A stretch of 64,000 nucleotides of DNA from Micromussa lordhowensis (Eukaryota; Cnidaria; Anthozoa; Scleractinia; Lobophylliidae). A program made the position numbers and the translations under genes. The notes under the pieces were generated by a model, which made no database searches, was not told where the DNA came from, and saw nothing but the letters and a program-made list of their open reading frames with translations. The stretch covers positions 20,565,606-20,629,605 of the forward strand of contig OZ026607.1 of NCBI GenBank assembly GCA_964020085.1, read 5' to 3'. Shown here piece after piece: positions 13,516 through 26,071 of the stretch. The stretch's first letter is position 1. Every line of letters starts with the position of its first letter.

Positions 13516-16500
13516 GTTCGCGTCTGGAAAGGACAATTACAAATCACCGCGCCGCCATTCCAAATCGTCTTCGACTATGTTCTTTTCTTAGCGTTCGTTG
13601 AGCGTTCTGCCGGTTTTTCTAAGCGCTTTCTGGTTATCTGAACGCGTTCGGACCGTCTAAAGAAATATTGATCCAAAACGTGTTTGATTATGTCACCAAA
13701 CAGCGCTTATTCGACGTAACTAAGTTTGGAAATGTCCGCCATATTTTACCTATCGCCCTCGAACCACGTACATGACAAGTATAAATCGTGCAGAACTAAC
13801 ACAATAGCCTTCAATCTGATTGGTCAGTTAGCAAACTCCTTACGCAAAACGTCACAGCGAAAAATTTGCATACTTGGGAAGACGAGCGTTTAGAAAGATG
13901 TGATTTCGATCTCTAAACTGTACAAATAATTGAAACTTTCCCCAGTTGATTTTCTGCACAATCTTGTACCTTTGAACGATTTCATTCAAAACTCCAGGTC
14001 AACTAGGCCAGCGTGCATAATTCGCCTCGCCCCCCAGTGAAAACACAATAAGCTTGAGCGTTTACCATTGTTAACCTATTGTTATCTACACAAAAGTGGC
14101 CAAAGGGAAAAACGCTTTGCATTTTATTGAGTAGTAAAGAGTGCTTAAAAACACTCTTTTGTCAAGAGTTCTGTGGAAAGCTTGCGTTTTTCCAACAAAG
14201 CATTTAAGATGAATCTAACGCATATTGACCAATTAATCCGCACTGACTCACTTCCCAAAGCCATTTAAGGCGAAAGAATTATATACCAAACAGCGGGATA
14301 GAATAAAGGGAGTTTATGAAATTTAGCCTTGACAGCAGTATAGCATTCTACATCATCTTGTTGGTTGAATGGATGAAATATTGTCACTTAATAGCCAACC
14401 ACAGCTTCGAACAGCTAAAGCACAGTTTGATTAGCAAAAATGTCGGCGGGGCGCCTTGTTACTGTGATGGCAAATGTGATCTTCTTAATGTTCTTTCTGT
14501 TTTTTTTTTCCAGTCGGCCATGGTCGTACAACATGTACCTTTTCATATCTGTATGGCAGGAGGCATGTTTGAAATTTCGCCGCGTATTATTTATACAGTT
14601 TCGCCAGAACCTTTCCCTCATTCTTCCGAGAGAAACACTAGTGAATTCTTATCGTTCTCTTACCCGAACTTTTAATATTAATTTTTTTCATGATTTTCAA
14701 ACCGATAGTTTTTGCTTATCCTCACGGTCAGCCGCAAGCTGTTAGCGAGCGGTTAAATTAAAATTTATTATATTTTTAGTTCAGACATCAGTTTTCGTTC
14801 AAATGTACTTCCGACGTACGATAATTGAATGTACGCTTTTAAAATTCAAGAGAACTTCCAGTCACACCGACTACACCCGGCAAAACCTAGAAATAAAAAT
14901 ACTACTCGATGAAAGCTTTTTCTGCAACAAGGATTCTAAACTCCCTCGAAAAATTTGCTTAATCTAGCTTTAGGCTTCGCGCGAAAACGAACAATTATTA
15001 TTATTTTTTTTAACTCGGGGTGCAGATTTTTTTGGTCGATACGAATGTCTGACTCTTTAGTTCCAACATGGCTCATTTACCATGTCTACACTGCAAATTT
15101 CAAGCCAGTATTGACACTTATCGTAGCTTGTGTGTCATTTTACACGTGTATATAAATTCATAATGATAGGCCAACAATAGAGCGTTGTCAATAAAAGTGC
15201 GTTGTTCGGTTCACTCAGGGGCTGAGGTACAAACTATGACAGTCTTTTTGTCTTGTTTAATGTTTGTTTTGTCAGCATTCCACCCTTTTCGGTGAGATAA
15301 ATCCTTAGATTTTATATTGTCAGGCTTAACGAGAATTCAAACAAAGACCTTTCCACCAGACAACCAAGTTTGTAGTTCGTTGACAAACCATTTCGCGTGA
15401 ACAAAAACACCTGCTAGGTCTAGTACCTATGCTTTACTTAGCCCCTCCCCCACGTGCCAAAAAAGTTTGTCGATTTGCTTAGCAACGGAGACATATGAAC
15501 GTTAATTAGTGTTTCTGGTGAACATAATTTTAAAAACCGATTTGCACGAGTGTTCAATTTAACCCTACAACTGTTTCTTTGTTTGCTAAAACACGTCAAC
15601 AACAATGAGCCAAATTATATTTAAAACCACAGGTTGACACTTTGAATGGGCTAGCCAGTTTTTTGTAAACTAGCTTGTGTCTTTGATAAAACGCTTAGTT
15701 TCACCCGGCCATCTCATAAAAAGGACAATTGACTGAACAGCTGATTTCGTTGGTAAGGTAAAATATCAATAAACTGAGGGCTAACAAAAAGCGAAGAAAC
15801 CCACAAAAGAACTATAAAGGACAACAAAAATATAAAAAAAAACAAATAAAATAACTAAACTAGTAACAATTCTAAACAACCGAGAACTGATTTTGCCAGA
15901 ATAGCTGTCTGGGGCAAAACTCTAAACACGTTTGAGTTCTTAACAAGTTTTTTCTCGGCGTAGTAGAGTAAATAACATTAATAACGCGGGAAGCCAAAAC
16001 TAATTATTGTCCGTCCATAATTTCGCTTTGTTTTAAAGTGCAGGTAATTGACAAGCAAAAGAAACGTCTTTGGAATCTTTTCAACATTCATCGAGACTTG
16101 TTCTGGGCGGGTTAAAAATTTCACTGGTGCCGTTTTGATAGCGAGAGAAAATTTGTTAGAACAAGGACCGTAGAACTTTTAAGGCCATAATTCATGAAAA
16201 CTTCAGTGAAGCTCTATAGAAGACAAATTTTGATCTTCATCCTGACTATAAAATTATTGGCGATTCCAGATAGAAATTATAACGCTCAATCGATTTACGC
16301 AAAAAATAATGTTTCTCAACAGTTCTTTCACCTCATAGCACACCTCATGTTTTGAAAAATATTGGGTCTATATTAAGTATTTCATGGCCGGATTTTATTT
16401 AAGGTCGTTAAGCAATGTTGTCATTGTTTTGTTCAGTTTGCTTTATGTCCGATTTTCTTCGTTTTGGCTTGATTCTGTGAAATGTTTTTTTTTTTTTTAA

Positions 16501-18100
16501 TCTCTAGCCGAAAAAAAAGGATTGGTCCTGAAAACCACACCACAAAACCGGCATCTACATCACAACGAATTGCTAGTGAATTCTGTTGGGTTCCATAGTC
16601 AATCAGAGTAACATATAGAAACTTTATCGCGAGCCGTTTGTAAAAAAACTTCTCGGTGAACGGACCTAGGAGCCCGCCCGCTGCTTCCACACGCGGTTAC
16701 CACACGTGTAACGAGCGTGACTCGTGATGTCATTTAGCTACACTGTCAGAAGAAGAATGCATTGTTGAGCATTGGGTATCATTCTCAGCCAGAGTCAGCA
16801 TTCCACTAGATAAGGAAAACCCTGTTTCAGCGCGTTTACACGGCCATTTTAATTGATTTACAGTATGTTATGATACAGAAACAGAACCAAGTACTGCAAT
16901 TTTTCATTTGGCGTACATTGCAATATTGATTTCACAAGGTCAACTTTACCCCAACCCGCTGACTGCTGAGTGCAATGACGGAAATGCTTGGAGTTTTTTT
17001 CCCATTAGATCACGAGAAATCCTACGCTGCAAGCAATTGGCTTCTCGCAGGGCAGAGAAATCCTAAATGAAATAAAAAAACAGCTGAGAATGATGACAGC
17101 TCCCTCTCGCTACGGATATATGTCGAATAACCCCTTAGAAGACCTTGGGGGGAGAGAAGGGGAGGGCGTATGCTGTGTAATGTAAGCCCCCCGTTTGATA
17201 TGGCGCGACAGTCGCGCGCGTGAAGTATGTTTTAAAAAACTATACCACTGTACGTCTTGCACTTACCGTCAAATGGATCTACCTTAAACTAAAATTTTTT
17301 TCTCCGTTTTAGGTACAAGAAAAGCAGAATAGGCCCCTGTGAACCTCGACAGGTTACTTGCCTAGGCTCGCAGGGACGTATTCTGAAGTATTGTCTAGAC
17401 ATCTTCATTTGGGATGTCTAATTTATATCAAACGTTCGAGTAGTGTTTTCTGAGCGTTAGATTACGAGAAATGTGTAATTGTATGTGGACTTCCGGGAGG
17501 GAAGACCGAAGTCCTATTGCGCTTGTTTGCTAAGAGGCTAAGCTGCTGGCCAGCTTGCAGTCAGCGGATTCTTTGCATGCAAACCTTAATTTATCCACGT
17601 TCCTTACGAATACCCCAAGTTTGTAGAATCGGCGTTGCTTACCTATCGCTGGTCTGTTTGAAAATTACCTTAACGGAAAAATGGTTGAAGACGTTATAAT
17701 AGTATTCGATCGACTTGAGACCATTCCTATTATTCAGCTCGCATGCTTTGGCTTTGTGTTAAAATTTGGAGGAGAAGGTGCATTTTGATCAACAGTGTTT
17801 CCAATTCCCACTTAGCGGAATGAAAAGCCCTTACCGCAATAAGCAAATACGGTTTAATTTTTAAGAGCGTGCTAAATGTAACGACAGGCGTGGATTATAC
17901 AATACTTAGGATAAGATTTTAAACTCTATATAGAGAATAAACATACGTAAGTGGGAACTTAAAATATGCAGACACCAGATCCGGCATTCCCAGGGGGACT
18001 CCGATATGAAAAGGTCGGGAATGCGGTCTCGTTTAGGGGTGTAAATGAAGGATTCTGGCTTCACTTAGGCTGTTCGACGTTCATGACGAAACGCCACTAT
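13516..18100. other. Intergenic, upstream of AHR
   Basis: Contains the AHR 5' UTR and presumptive promoter just above 13515; no TATA box stands out. Open frames such as 14316-14675 and 16433-16690 are AT-rich and lack domains, splice context or internal repeats. A GC-richer patch lies at about 17150-17220. Otherwise no gene, RNA or repeat family recognised. Confidence 0.5.
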
Positions 18101-21100
18101 TTTTAGCTGTCAAAGTATCTTTTAGGTTGCACTCGAAGAAAACGGCAGTAATAAAAGAAACGCTCTCATTTCCGTTTATAGGCTCGATTTTCGCCTGTCT
18201 TAACCTAACCCTTAACCCTAACCCTAAGCCCGGCCTACTAGCATGGGTTCCCTTTCTGAACAGTGGATAATGATCAAGTCGATCAAGCCTATTCCGTTTT
18301 ATTTGAAGGGTCAAATAACGCTCGAGCCCAGATCAGACTGGTTTCCTTTATGGGTCTAATTCAAATTGTCCCCATCCAACGAAAATAAAGTTTTGACAAA
18401 AAAAAAACGCTTCAAATATATATCAGTCTGACAAGAATACAAATTCCTCAAAAACATTCAAGAACAGTTTTCTATAATTTATCTGACCAAGTTTCTTTTT
18501 CTGTCTGAAAGCTCATAGTTTCGTCACCAATATACCTGGTCCAGATGTTTTGAAAGGCCCTTTGAATACCTAAATCCCGGGACCTAAATGACAGCTTTTC
18601 CGAAAATCCTCCCCGGCCCACCCTGAGAAAGGAGCCCTTTCGAGAGGAGCCTCCCCGTATGAAGTCAGATATAGGGAGTACCCCCTCCCCCAGGGTAATC
18701 TCATGTTGAACAAGGTGTTTTGTAGGAAAAGCATTGGTTAATGTTGATTGAAATGACAATGAAAAGTTTAACAGCCAAAGGCGATTTTTCTGCAGTATTA
18801 AAAGCTGGGACATTTACGTAAAAACGTCCTCGAAACGTCCACTTCGGAAAGAAAAAAAAATTAACGGAACCTACACAAGATGATTTATCATCATGTATCA
18901 ACAATCACTTTTTATCAAGCTTTCTTTAGGAGATAATTAAGTGTTTTTATCACTCTTTAATAATACTTAGACAATGTATACGTGATTCGTCTTGGAGCTC
19001 ACCCAGACATACAAGCATTCCATGAGCCTCAATGTCTACGTACAGATCCGAATCACCATATTACAACGTGGTGTTTTTAATATACAATTCAGCTGAGATG
19101 ATATTACTTTCACCAAGCAAAGTTATACACCGAAATAATTAGCGGTTTGAATAGATTGCTGTCTTCCTATGCAAACTTTAGCAGCTGTTGTAATAAAAAA
19201 GAAGTCCCAAAACCTTTTCTCGACGCCAAATTTGAACCCACTTAGGCGGAGCTTGGGTTAAGTGGCTGGAATTAACTGCTTGTGTACAATTTGAAATTGG
19301 TTTTAGCATAACGTCTACTCTTCCTCGATGAATGAAAATACACATTCCTGGCCAAGACTTCACAGTATGGTGGCTAGGAAACCTCTGAGGAACCGCAACG
19401 CAAAATTGTTTCGTAAAACAGACGGCGCATTTGGGCGATTTCCCAACGAAGCTTAGAGTAATAGTCACAGTTTTCTCTTACCTCTTGCTACATTTTTACG
19501 GACAACTATTAATTCCAAGAACTGGGAATTGTTTTGTACATTTACGGTCTCCAGGCGAGGAATCCAGTATAATAGCCGATTTGTAAAGCATAATTTGTTG
19601 ATTGAAAAGGACGGATACGTCTGGGAAACCCGTGGGTGGGGGGTACTCGTCGAAGATTCTGGCAGGGGCGTGTGACCGGAGCCTTGAAACCCTTACCCTA
19701 TTTCAGACCAAAATCTGTGATTTTCCATGCCTATTTCGGACCTGAGCCAAAAATGGACATTTGCCAATGTCGATGCGGAGAAATTTGTTCTTTGTAAACA
19801 AAAGACCAAATACCAAACCAAAGTTCTAAACACCAATTTCAGCCCAAAATGGTCAAAATCTATGTCCATTTTCAGACATAAATCGCTCAAAAACCATATC
19901 ATTTAGGCCGCACGTACCTATATGACCCATATAAGGGAGTACCTCACCTCCTCTGGGCTAGAAAATTGCAATTAAGGCCTATTTTTTACGCCATCTTCAA
20001 GACGAAATTTGTCAACAAGTCACCTTGGACATGACAAGTGAAACGAAGAGATGATAGATGGAACGAAGCGAAGAAAATAGCCTGTAGCTATTGACAAGAA
20101 TAAAAAAGGTCTTAAAAGCTTTTTCATTTGCAGTACAAGTGAAACATGATATTAACAACGTTCTGTTGATTCAAACTGTTTATAAAGCCCTTTGTTATGG
20201 CCTGGCTGCCCGACTACAATACCAGACAATAACGTCCGCCGCATCTCTTGGAAACAAGGGTGTCGTTTAACTTTGGGTTAATTCAACAGAACAAAGGATA
20301 AAACGTTTTTGTTAAGATAAGTGATACCTATCAACTCGGTAGAGACCTATCCCAAATTGTATTTCTCCTTATCCTGCCTGTCCCAAATCGTACCTCCCTT
20401 TTTCAGCACTGTATGGCCGATCGGTAAACTGATAAGTGTTGTAAACATTCACTGGTGGATGTAAATTACGCAAGCTCATGCATATTCCTTAGAAAATTTT
20501 CTGAAAGAAGCTACCAAAAAGACGTACCCAGCTGGCGCTAAGCTATAGACGAAAAATCACCCCAAAGATTTCACAAAGGTATAGAAGCGTCACGCTTCAG
20601 CCTGGTCACACTTAACTGCAATTTCCAACGGTGTGGAAAAAACCTTTTTACAGGCATGCTAGAAAACGTGAAATGTTTTTGCTATAAGCCGACAGCTTTA
20701 TACTAAAGATGTTTGCTGACTAAACGCAACAGAAAATGAAGTTCATTTCTGGGAGACAAATTTCTGAACATTCTTTACGCGCATTAACAGATATCAATAA
20801 AAGCTCTAATTTTGTATGCGTTATTGCATTGTTTCAATTACGTACATACATACTTTATTGGCTCGTCCCCAAGGGACCAAAGTCCTAACTCTACGGCCAA
20901 AGTCCTAACTCAGATGTCGCCATCGAGCGACCCAACTGGTTGATCCAATATTGACACCGTTCCAACGCAACGCAAACACAAGCCCATTATAAAACGTGTC
21001 TGGAAAAATAACTACAAAACGTCTCTTGGGTCAAAACCCCAGTCAAAAACAAATTAAAGGAGTCTAAGATTTAAAAATAAGAAGGGGACATTTACAATTT

Positions 21101-22185
21101 AGATTATTCAAATGAAATAAAGCTTTAAATAGCGGTTTTTGTCTCTGTTGATCCAGTTGCATTTATGTGGACAAAACACGGTGGAAAATGTTAATGGTTG
21201 GAAAGTAATAAAAAAGTTAAAGTGTTATTTTTTTGTCATGTGTCATCTTGTTGAATCAAGATGTTTGTCGATAGAGCCTGTGTCATATTTTACCTCCCTT
21301 GTTTAAATAAGAGAACAGAGAACCTGTCTTCTATTATGGCTTGTGAAGGTAAACAAAAGCACATCAAGAAAATGCGTCTGGTGAAAACACATGCAATTAC
21401 AAACGTCTCCGAAGAGAAGACAAAGAAAATGAAAACCTTCAAGTCTAGAAGTGACAAACGTGAGACACAATAAACCATAATAGGTCTACACTGTATGATA
21501 ATTAGGTTTAAATCAAAATTGCTTCAAAACTGAATTGAAAGCTTGGTTGTCGTTTATAACGCACAAAGCAATTAAACTGTTTTTTTTTTTGTCCTAGTGG
21601 TTCTTGAATAAAACCGAAATAAATAAAAAACACTGGGCAGTGAAGACGGTTTTTCCTTGTCAACAATATCTCAAGTCTCTTTCTTTGTATGTAGTTTACA
21701 TTTCCCTTTGATTGTGACTACCGCAAGTTATATTCAAAAGAAATTATATTGTCCCTAAAAGCGCATGGCGACTTAGGATTACTTACCGACGGGATAGGGG
21801 AATAAAGAGTTTTATAGTCAGTAATTAAACTTTGTTAATGTAGAAATTTACTGGGAAATATTTTGAACAAAAGAAGCAATTCATGATAAGACCCCCCAAC
21901 TATAAGGCGACATAGCACAAACCGATGTAAAATGGCAAACACGTTCTATGGTTCCAGAGCCAAATATAATAAAGTCTTTCCTTTGGGAAAGGGGCGTCTA
22001 AGGGCAGCAAGGACGGGATGTTACCTTAGCCGAAAGGCCTAAAGTCTCTCAAATCTATAGGGAGCTATCTTGGAGGAAAGAAAGTATTAGAAATTTGTAC
22101 GGTCTCCGCGCTAAAAGGTAACTTCATTGGCCATTCCGAAATTGCGCAAAGAACTGGGGCGAGTTTCAAATTTTAACTAATCGAT
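18101..22185. other. Intergenic, repeat-bearing
   Basis: Holds a short interstitial telomere-like tract (about 18203-18228, CCCTTAACCCTAACCCTAAG), a MITE-like element at 19633-19955 and a possible fragment with the related motif GGGAGTACCCCCTCCCCC near 18674. No convincing coding frame. Confidence 0.5.
19633..19955. repeat. MITE-like element with TGGGTGGGGGGTACTC ends
   Basis: The left end has GTGGGTGGGGGGTACTC and the right end GGGAGTACCTCACCTCC, an imperfect inverted repeat. The interior repeatedly uses 'CCTATTTC(A/G)GAC' and 'CCAAA' phrases and carries no coding potential. About 320 bp. Confidence 0.5.
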
Positions 22186-22610
22186 AAACTGACACCACCA
22201 CATGAAAGATCGCGTTGAGAGAAGTCATTTGACCATAGTTACTATACTCTACTAACTATGATTTGACCAAGTTTGGTGCTTTTAGGGTGAACAGAGACCA
22301 AGTTATGGACCTTGGAACATGGTTCAAAATCCATACAAATGTCTCTAATGTTGAGACAGCGTCCCCCAAAACCATATAAACTGATTTCTGTGATACTCAT
22401 GTGATTTTCATCTCGATCAGCTTCTTTGAATTACGGAATTTTTCAGTTGTCACAAAACTGATAAAAAATCTTAAGAGCATATATTAGAGACGTTTGTATG
22501 GATTTTGAACCATGTTTCAAGGTCTATAACTTGGTCTCTGTTCACCCTAAAAGCATCAAACTTAGTCAAATGACTTTTCTCTCAACGTGATCTTCATGTG
22601 GTGTCATTTT
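22186..22610. repeat. Long inverted-repeat (foldback) element
   Basis: The left arm 22186-22349 is the reverse complement of the right arm 22482-22610 with only scattered changes; both carry TTTTAGGGTGAACAGAGACC. A central spacer of about 130 bp has no open frame. The left arm is longer because of a roughly 33-bp palindromic insertion near 22237-22269. The right arm abuts directly the first copy of the 178-bp repeat. Confidence 0.8.
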
Positions 22611-22787
22611 AGCGGAGCTCCGGCGGCCCGAAGGGCCGCCAAGCGGAGCCCCATAACCATATAGGAAAAAGAAACCCATGTATGGATTTTCTTATGGTTA
22701 ATCATGGACAGCGGTATTGCTCGTGGGCGCGTACGCACGACGGCGACGACGACGGTGGAGTCGCGCAAGATGGCGGCCATAAGGGGA
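22610..22787. repeat. 178-bp GC-rich direct repeat, copy 1
   Basis: Starts TAGCGGAGCTCCGGCGGCCC and ends near GCGGCCATAAGGGGA. It is GC-rich against AT-rich surroundings and has a strong hairpin (CGGCGGCCC GAA GGGCCGCC). Only two differences from copy 2 were seen by eye. Confidence 0.9.
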
Positions 22788-23089
22788 CCTCTAAACCAAA
22801 AGGAGGCTTAATTTTTCGCGGGCTTTCTGGAGCTCAACGCGGCTACACAATATGCTAGGTCAGCTAAAGGAGTAACGTTTGTCGTGTTTACGTGGAAACT
22901 GGAAGATTTCCAAACTGGAAGATTTCTGGCTAATTTATTTAACTACAACTAGTACTACGCAATAGGGTCAATGCAATGATAAAACCTTGGAACAATGCTC
23001 ACATGTTAACATCATTCAGATAATATTTTAGCCCAATCGTTTTTGGCAATTCTTTATTAAACAATCAAAGTAATTTTCACAATTTCCTC

Positions 23090-23298
23090 TGATAATGTTT
23101 TGATTTTTTAATCCACTCGTTTGACTTCTGGATTGAAAAAAGCAGTTCATTTCAGTTGAAAGAAAAACTAAACACCAAACAATATGCAGGAAACCTTGCA
23201 GCAAAGTTACAAAACTGAACTCAAAATTCAACCTTATCCTGGATAAGCCTAATCGGGCTACAGGAGCTCCGCTTTTAGGTTGACCTAAATCTATATAT
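23090..23298. repeat. Repeat paired with 23760-23970
   Basis: The block ending in GCTTTTAGGTTGACCTAAATC recurs near 23940-23970 (GCTTTTAGGCTGGCCTAAATC). Both are preceded by similar 'AAAGTTACAAAACT' and 'TTTATCCT(G/C)G' phrases. This is a dispersed repeat or local duplication of about 200 bp, clearly more diverged than the 178-bp repeat beside it. Confidence 0.6.
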
Positions 23299-23476
23299 TA
23301 GCGGAGCTCCGGCGGCCCGAAGGGCCGCCAAGCGGAGCCCCATAACCATATAGGAAAAAGAAACCCATGTATGGATTTTCTCATGGTTAATCATGGACAG
23401 CGGTATTGCTCGTGGGCGCGTACGCACGACGGCGACGACAACGGTGGAGTCGCGCAAGATGGCGGCCATAAGGGGA
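23299..23476. repeat. 178-bp GC-rich direct repeat, copy 2
   Basis: Second copy, 689 bp downstream of copy 1 in the same orientation, about 176/178 identical. On the minus strand both copies keep an open frame starting MAAILRDSTVVVAV; of the two differences one is synonymous and one changes Lys to Glu. No domain recognised. Confidence 0.9.
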
Positions 23477-24063
23477 TCATAAAAGGGGATCATTTAAAGC
23501 GTCCTTTGGACATCCATGTTGCAGTCAATTGACACCTGTCAAAACAAGGAATCCGCTGACCAGTATCACGTGACCATATCGCGGGCTCAAGTTCAGGGCT
23601 CATCGAGGTCACGTGTTTTTTTAAAGTTGACCGCTGCCCAAGTGCTGCTTTTTTCGATTAGATCGCGGGCTCATGTCAGGATTAACTTGCTGTAAACAGC
23701 GTAGGGTTGGTAGGAAGCCGGTTAACGCTAACCCAGGATTAAAATTTAACCGAATTATAACCTTTTCTTTTGTACAAAGTTTTTTCACTGCTTTTGTTTT
23801 GCGTATTTTGCTTTCATTAAAATTCAAAACACAAAAACAATATACAGAAAATCTCACCGCAAAGTTACAAAACTCAAATCAAAATTCTACTTTATCCTCG
23901 GCTAGTTTGATCGGGCTCTGAACAACCCGGCCCAGGAGCTACGCTTTTAGGCTGGCCTAAATCTATATATTATCGATTGGTTGAAATTTGAAAATCGCTC
24001 CAGTTCCTTGCGCAATGCACTGTTTGGATGAGTGCACACTGGCACTAGTAGAAGCGGTCGAAC

Positions 24064-24105
24064 ATGGCGGATCGATTGGCGGATCAACTTGAAACGAAAT
24101 TGTGA
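24064..24105 (+). CDS. Possible upstream ORF, 13 codons
   Basis: The ATG at 24064 has a good context (GAACATGGC) and opens a 13-codon frame, MADRLADQLETKL, that stops 16 bases before the main ATG at 24122. If the mRNA starts upstream of 24064, ribosomes would meet it first and the main protein would depend on reinitiation or leaky scanning. The transcription start is unknown. Confidence 0.35.
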   Translation: MADRLADQLETKL

Positions 24106-24121
24106 AACTTTAAGTACAGAT

Positions 24122-26037
24122 ATGTCGTCGTTCTTCCGTTCACGGAAGCTGAGACCTTCATCTTCCCGTGATAAAAAATCTCAAGTTTCTGGAGATGGCT
24201 TACCGAATACTTCGGTGGGTAAATTCATTTACTTTGAGTACTTCCGTGTTTTTCCAATATAGTGATTCGCTTTGCCTGGATTCTATATATGTACGTATTA
24301 CTAGTTTATGGCTAGATCTTCTTTTTTTAAGAACACAACACAATGTTCCCGAGCACACTGCACTAACCACGAGGCCATCACGCCTCTATCGTTTTATACT
24401 AATTAAGGTCCCACTGATTTATGTAAATGTTTATCTCAGAGGGAGAAGACAGAAGATAGTGATGCTGGAGCCTCATTATTTAGTGGCATGACATTAACAC
24501 CAAGTCTTGGAACAGCAAGTGGCAACCAAAGTTTGATGACGCACACTGATGTTAGTCCTGTCACTACAGGACAGAGTGGTTTAGTAGAAATAGACACAGA
24601 AAACACTCAAGACTTAAGTGCAGTTCTTGGTAAAGTATTCAAATGCCCACATTATAATGTATATACACAGCTAGGTATAAACATATAACAACTTATTGTG
24701 TAATAATTAACAATTATTCCACAAGCATCGGATATAAATAAATGACAGTGACATTTTTCACAACTCTCTGTATGCCAATGGTCAGTAGCATGCAGAGAAA
24801 TTCTGTGATTTAGCCTAGGACTTGTGGATAGTTTTTGTCAGTCATGTAGATTTTGTCCATCTCTTGATTAATGGACTATCAAGTAATTTTGATTGCATAC
24901 CAAATTTATGTGAGTGAGTGGAGCAAGTGAGTGTAACTTCCACCAACAAGAAAGGAGTTTGAAGAAACATGGCAGAACATTTCAGCAAAGGTTTGTAAGT
25001 GGGGGTGAACCCTAGCATTCCTTCTAGTGCAAGGAGCAATATTCCAAGCTACTCGTTATCGTAGAAGCTGGTTTTCTTATTAGCTCTGGCCTGATTTGGC
25101 CCTATAGGACTTGGAGACAGACTTATAATGACCTTTCTCTATGATATTACAGCTAGACCGGAAATGGAATTGCTACCTGAACCAATACAGCCATCACCTA
25201 TTCTGCAACAAGCTGGACAATCAACTGCAAAGAAGAAAAAAACTCGTCATATGGTCAGACCTGGATATGCCAGGCAACCTGATGGTAAAGGGTAAGCAGA
25301 GTTACCGGTAATTAACCTAGAAAGTTTTTTACTTGGATGACCAGCGGCAGTTTATTGATTGTTGAATGTTTCTTTGTAAGTTGATATCTCCTTTTTTGTT
25401 GGATAACATTTTGATTATTAATTAAGGGACAGTAGTGAACAAAATGATGATGTGGTTGCAATTGAGAAGAAAGTTTGTGATCCTGTGGAACAAGGAAGAT
25501 CCGAGGCACATGAAGGTATGTTCTAATTGCCAACGAGCCAGCCGAGCGAAGACGCTCGGCTGGCGAGGCGGCAGAGAATAGTGCCGCGCGAAGAATGGCG
25601 TATGCGAAAAAATTCTCGATCGAGCTCTGAAAAGTGTAACTGTAAGGTGTAAGATGTAACAATGGCTCAGTTTGAGCCAATTGCAAGGACGGAACTATTC
25701 GAGCTATTGTAGTTTTTAGCCAATCAGGAGGCGCGTTACATCTAGACTTGTCTCGTGGAATATCATTCTTTGCTGTTGTGTTTATCCAACTGTGAACAAT
25801 TTCATAGTCTCAGAACATATCGAACCAGCGTGTTTCCTCTCTCACTTTACCGAAATGAGAGTTCAATTGGGAAGCGTACCCTTTACAAAACTCTACTTCT
25901 AATTCGAATATTCAGGAAAACTGATGTAAGTATATATGAAATAATTCATATATTTTTGAACTGCGGTCATAGATGAAAGTGAAGAATGATCCTCGCAGTG
26001 AATTTTCCAATTTAAGCAACTGGAAAGAAGCGGTATC

Positions 26038-26071
<34 letters not shown>

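Noticed and set aside
14316..14745. Overlapping open frames of about 100-119 codons on the plus strand
   Set aside because: AT-rich, no domain, no flanking exons or regulatory context.
18203..18228. Chromosome end or telomere
   Set aside because: Only three to four degenerate CCCTAA units in the middle of ordinary sequence; a short interstitial tract.
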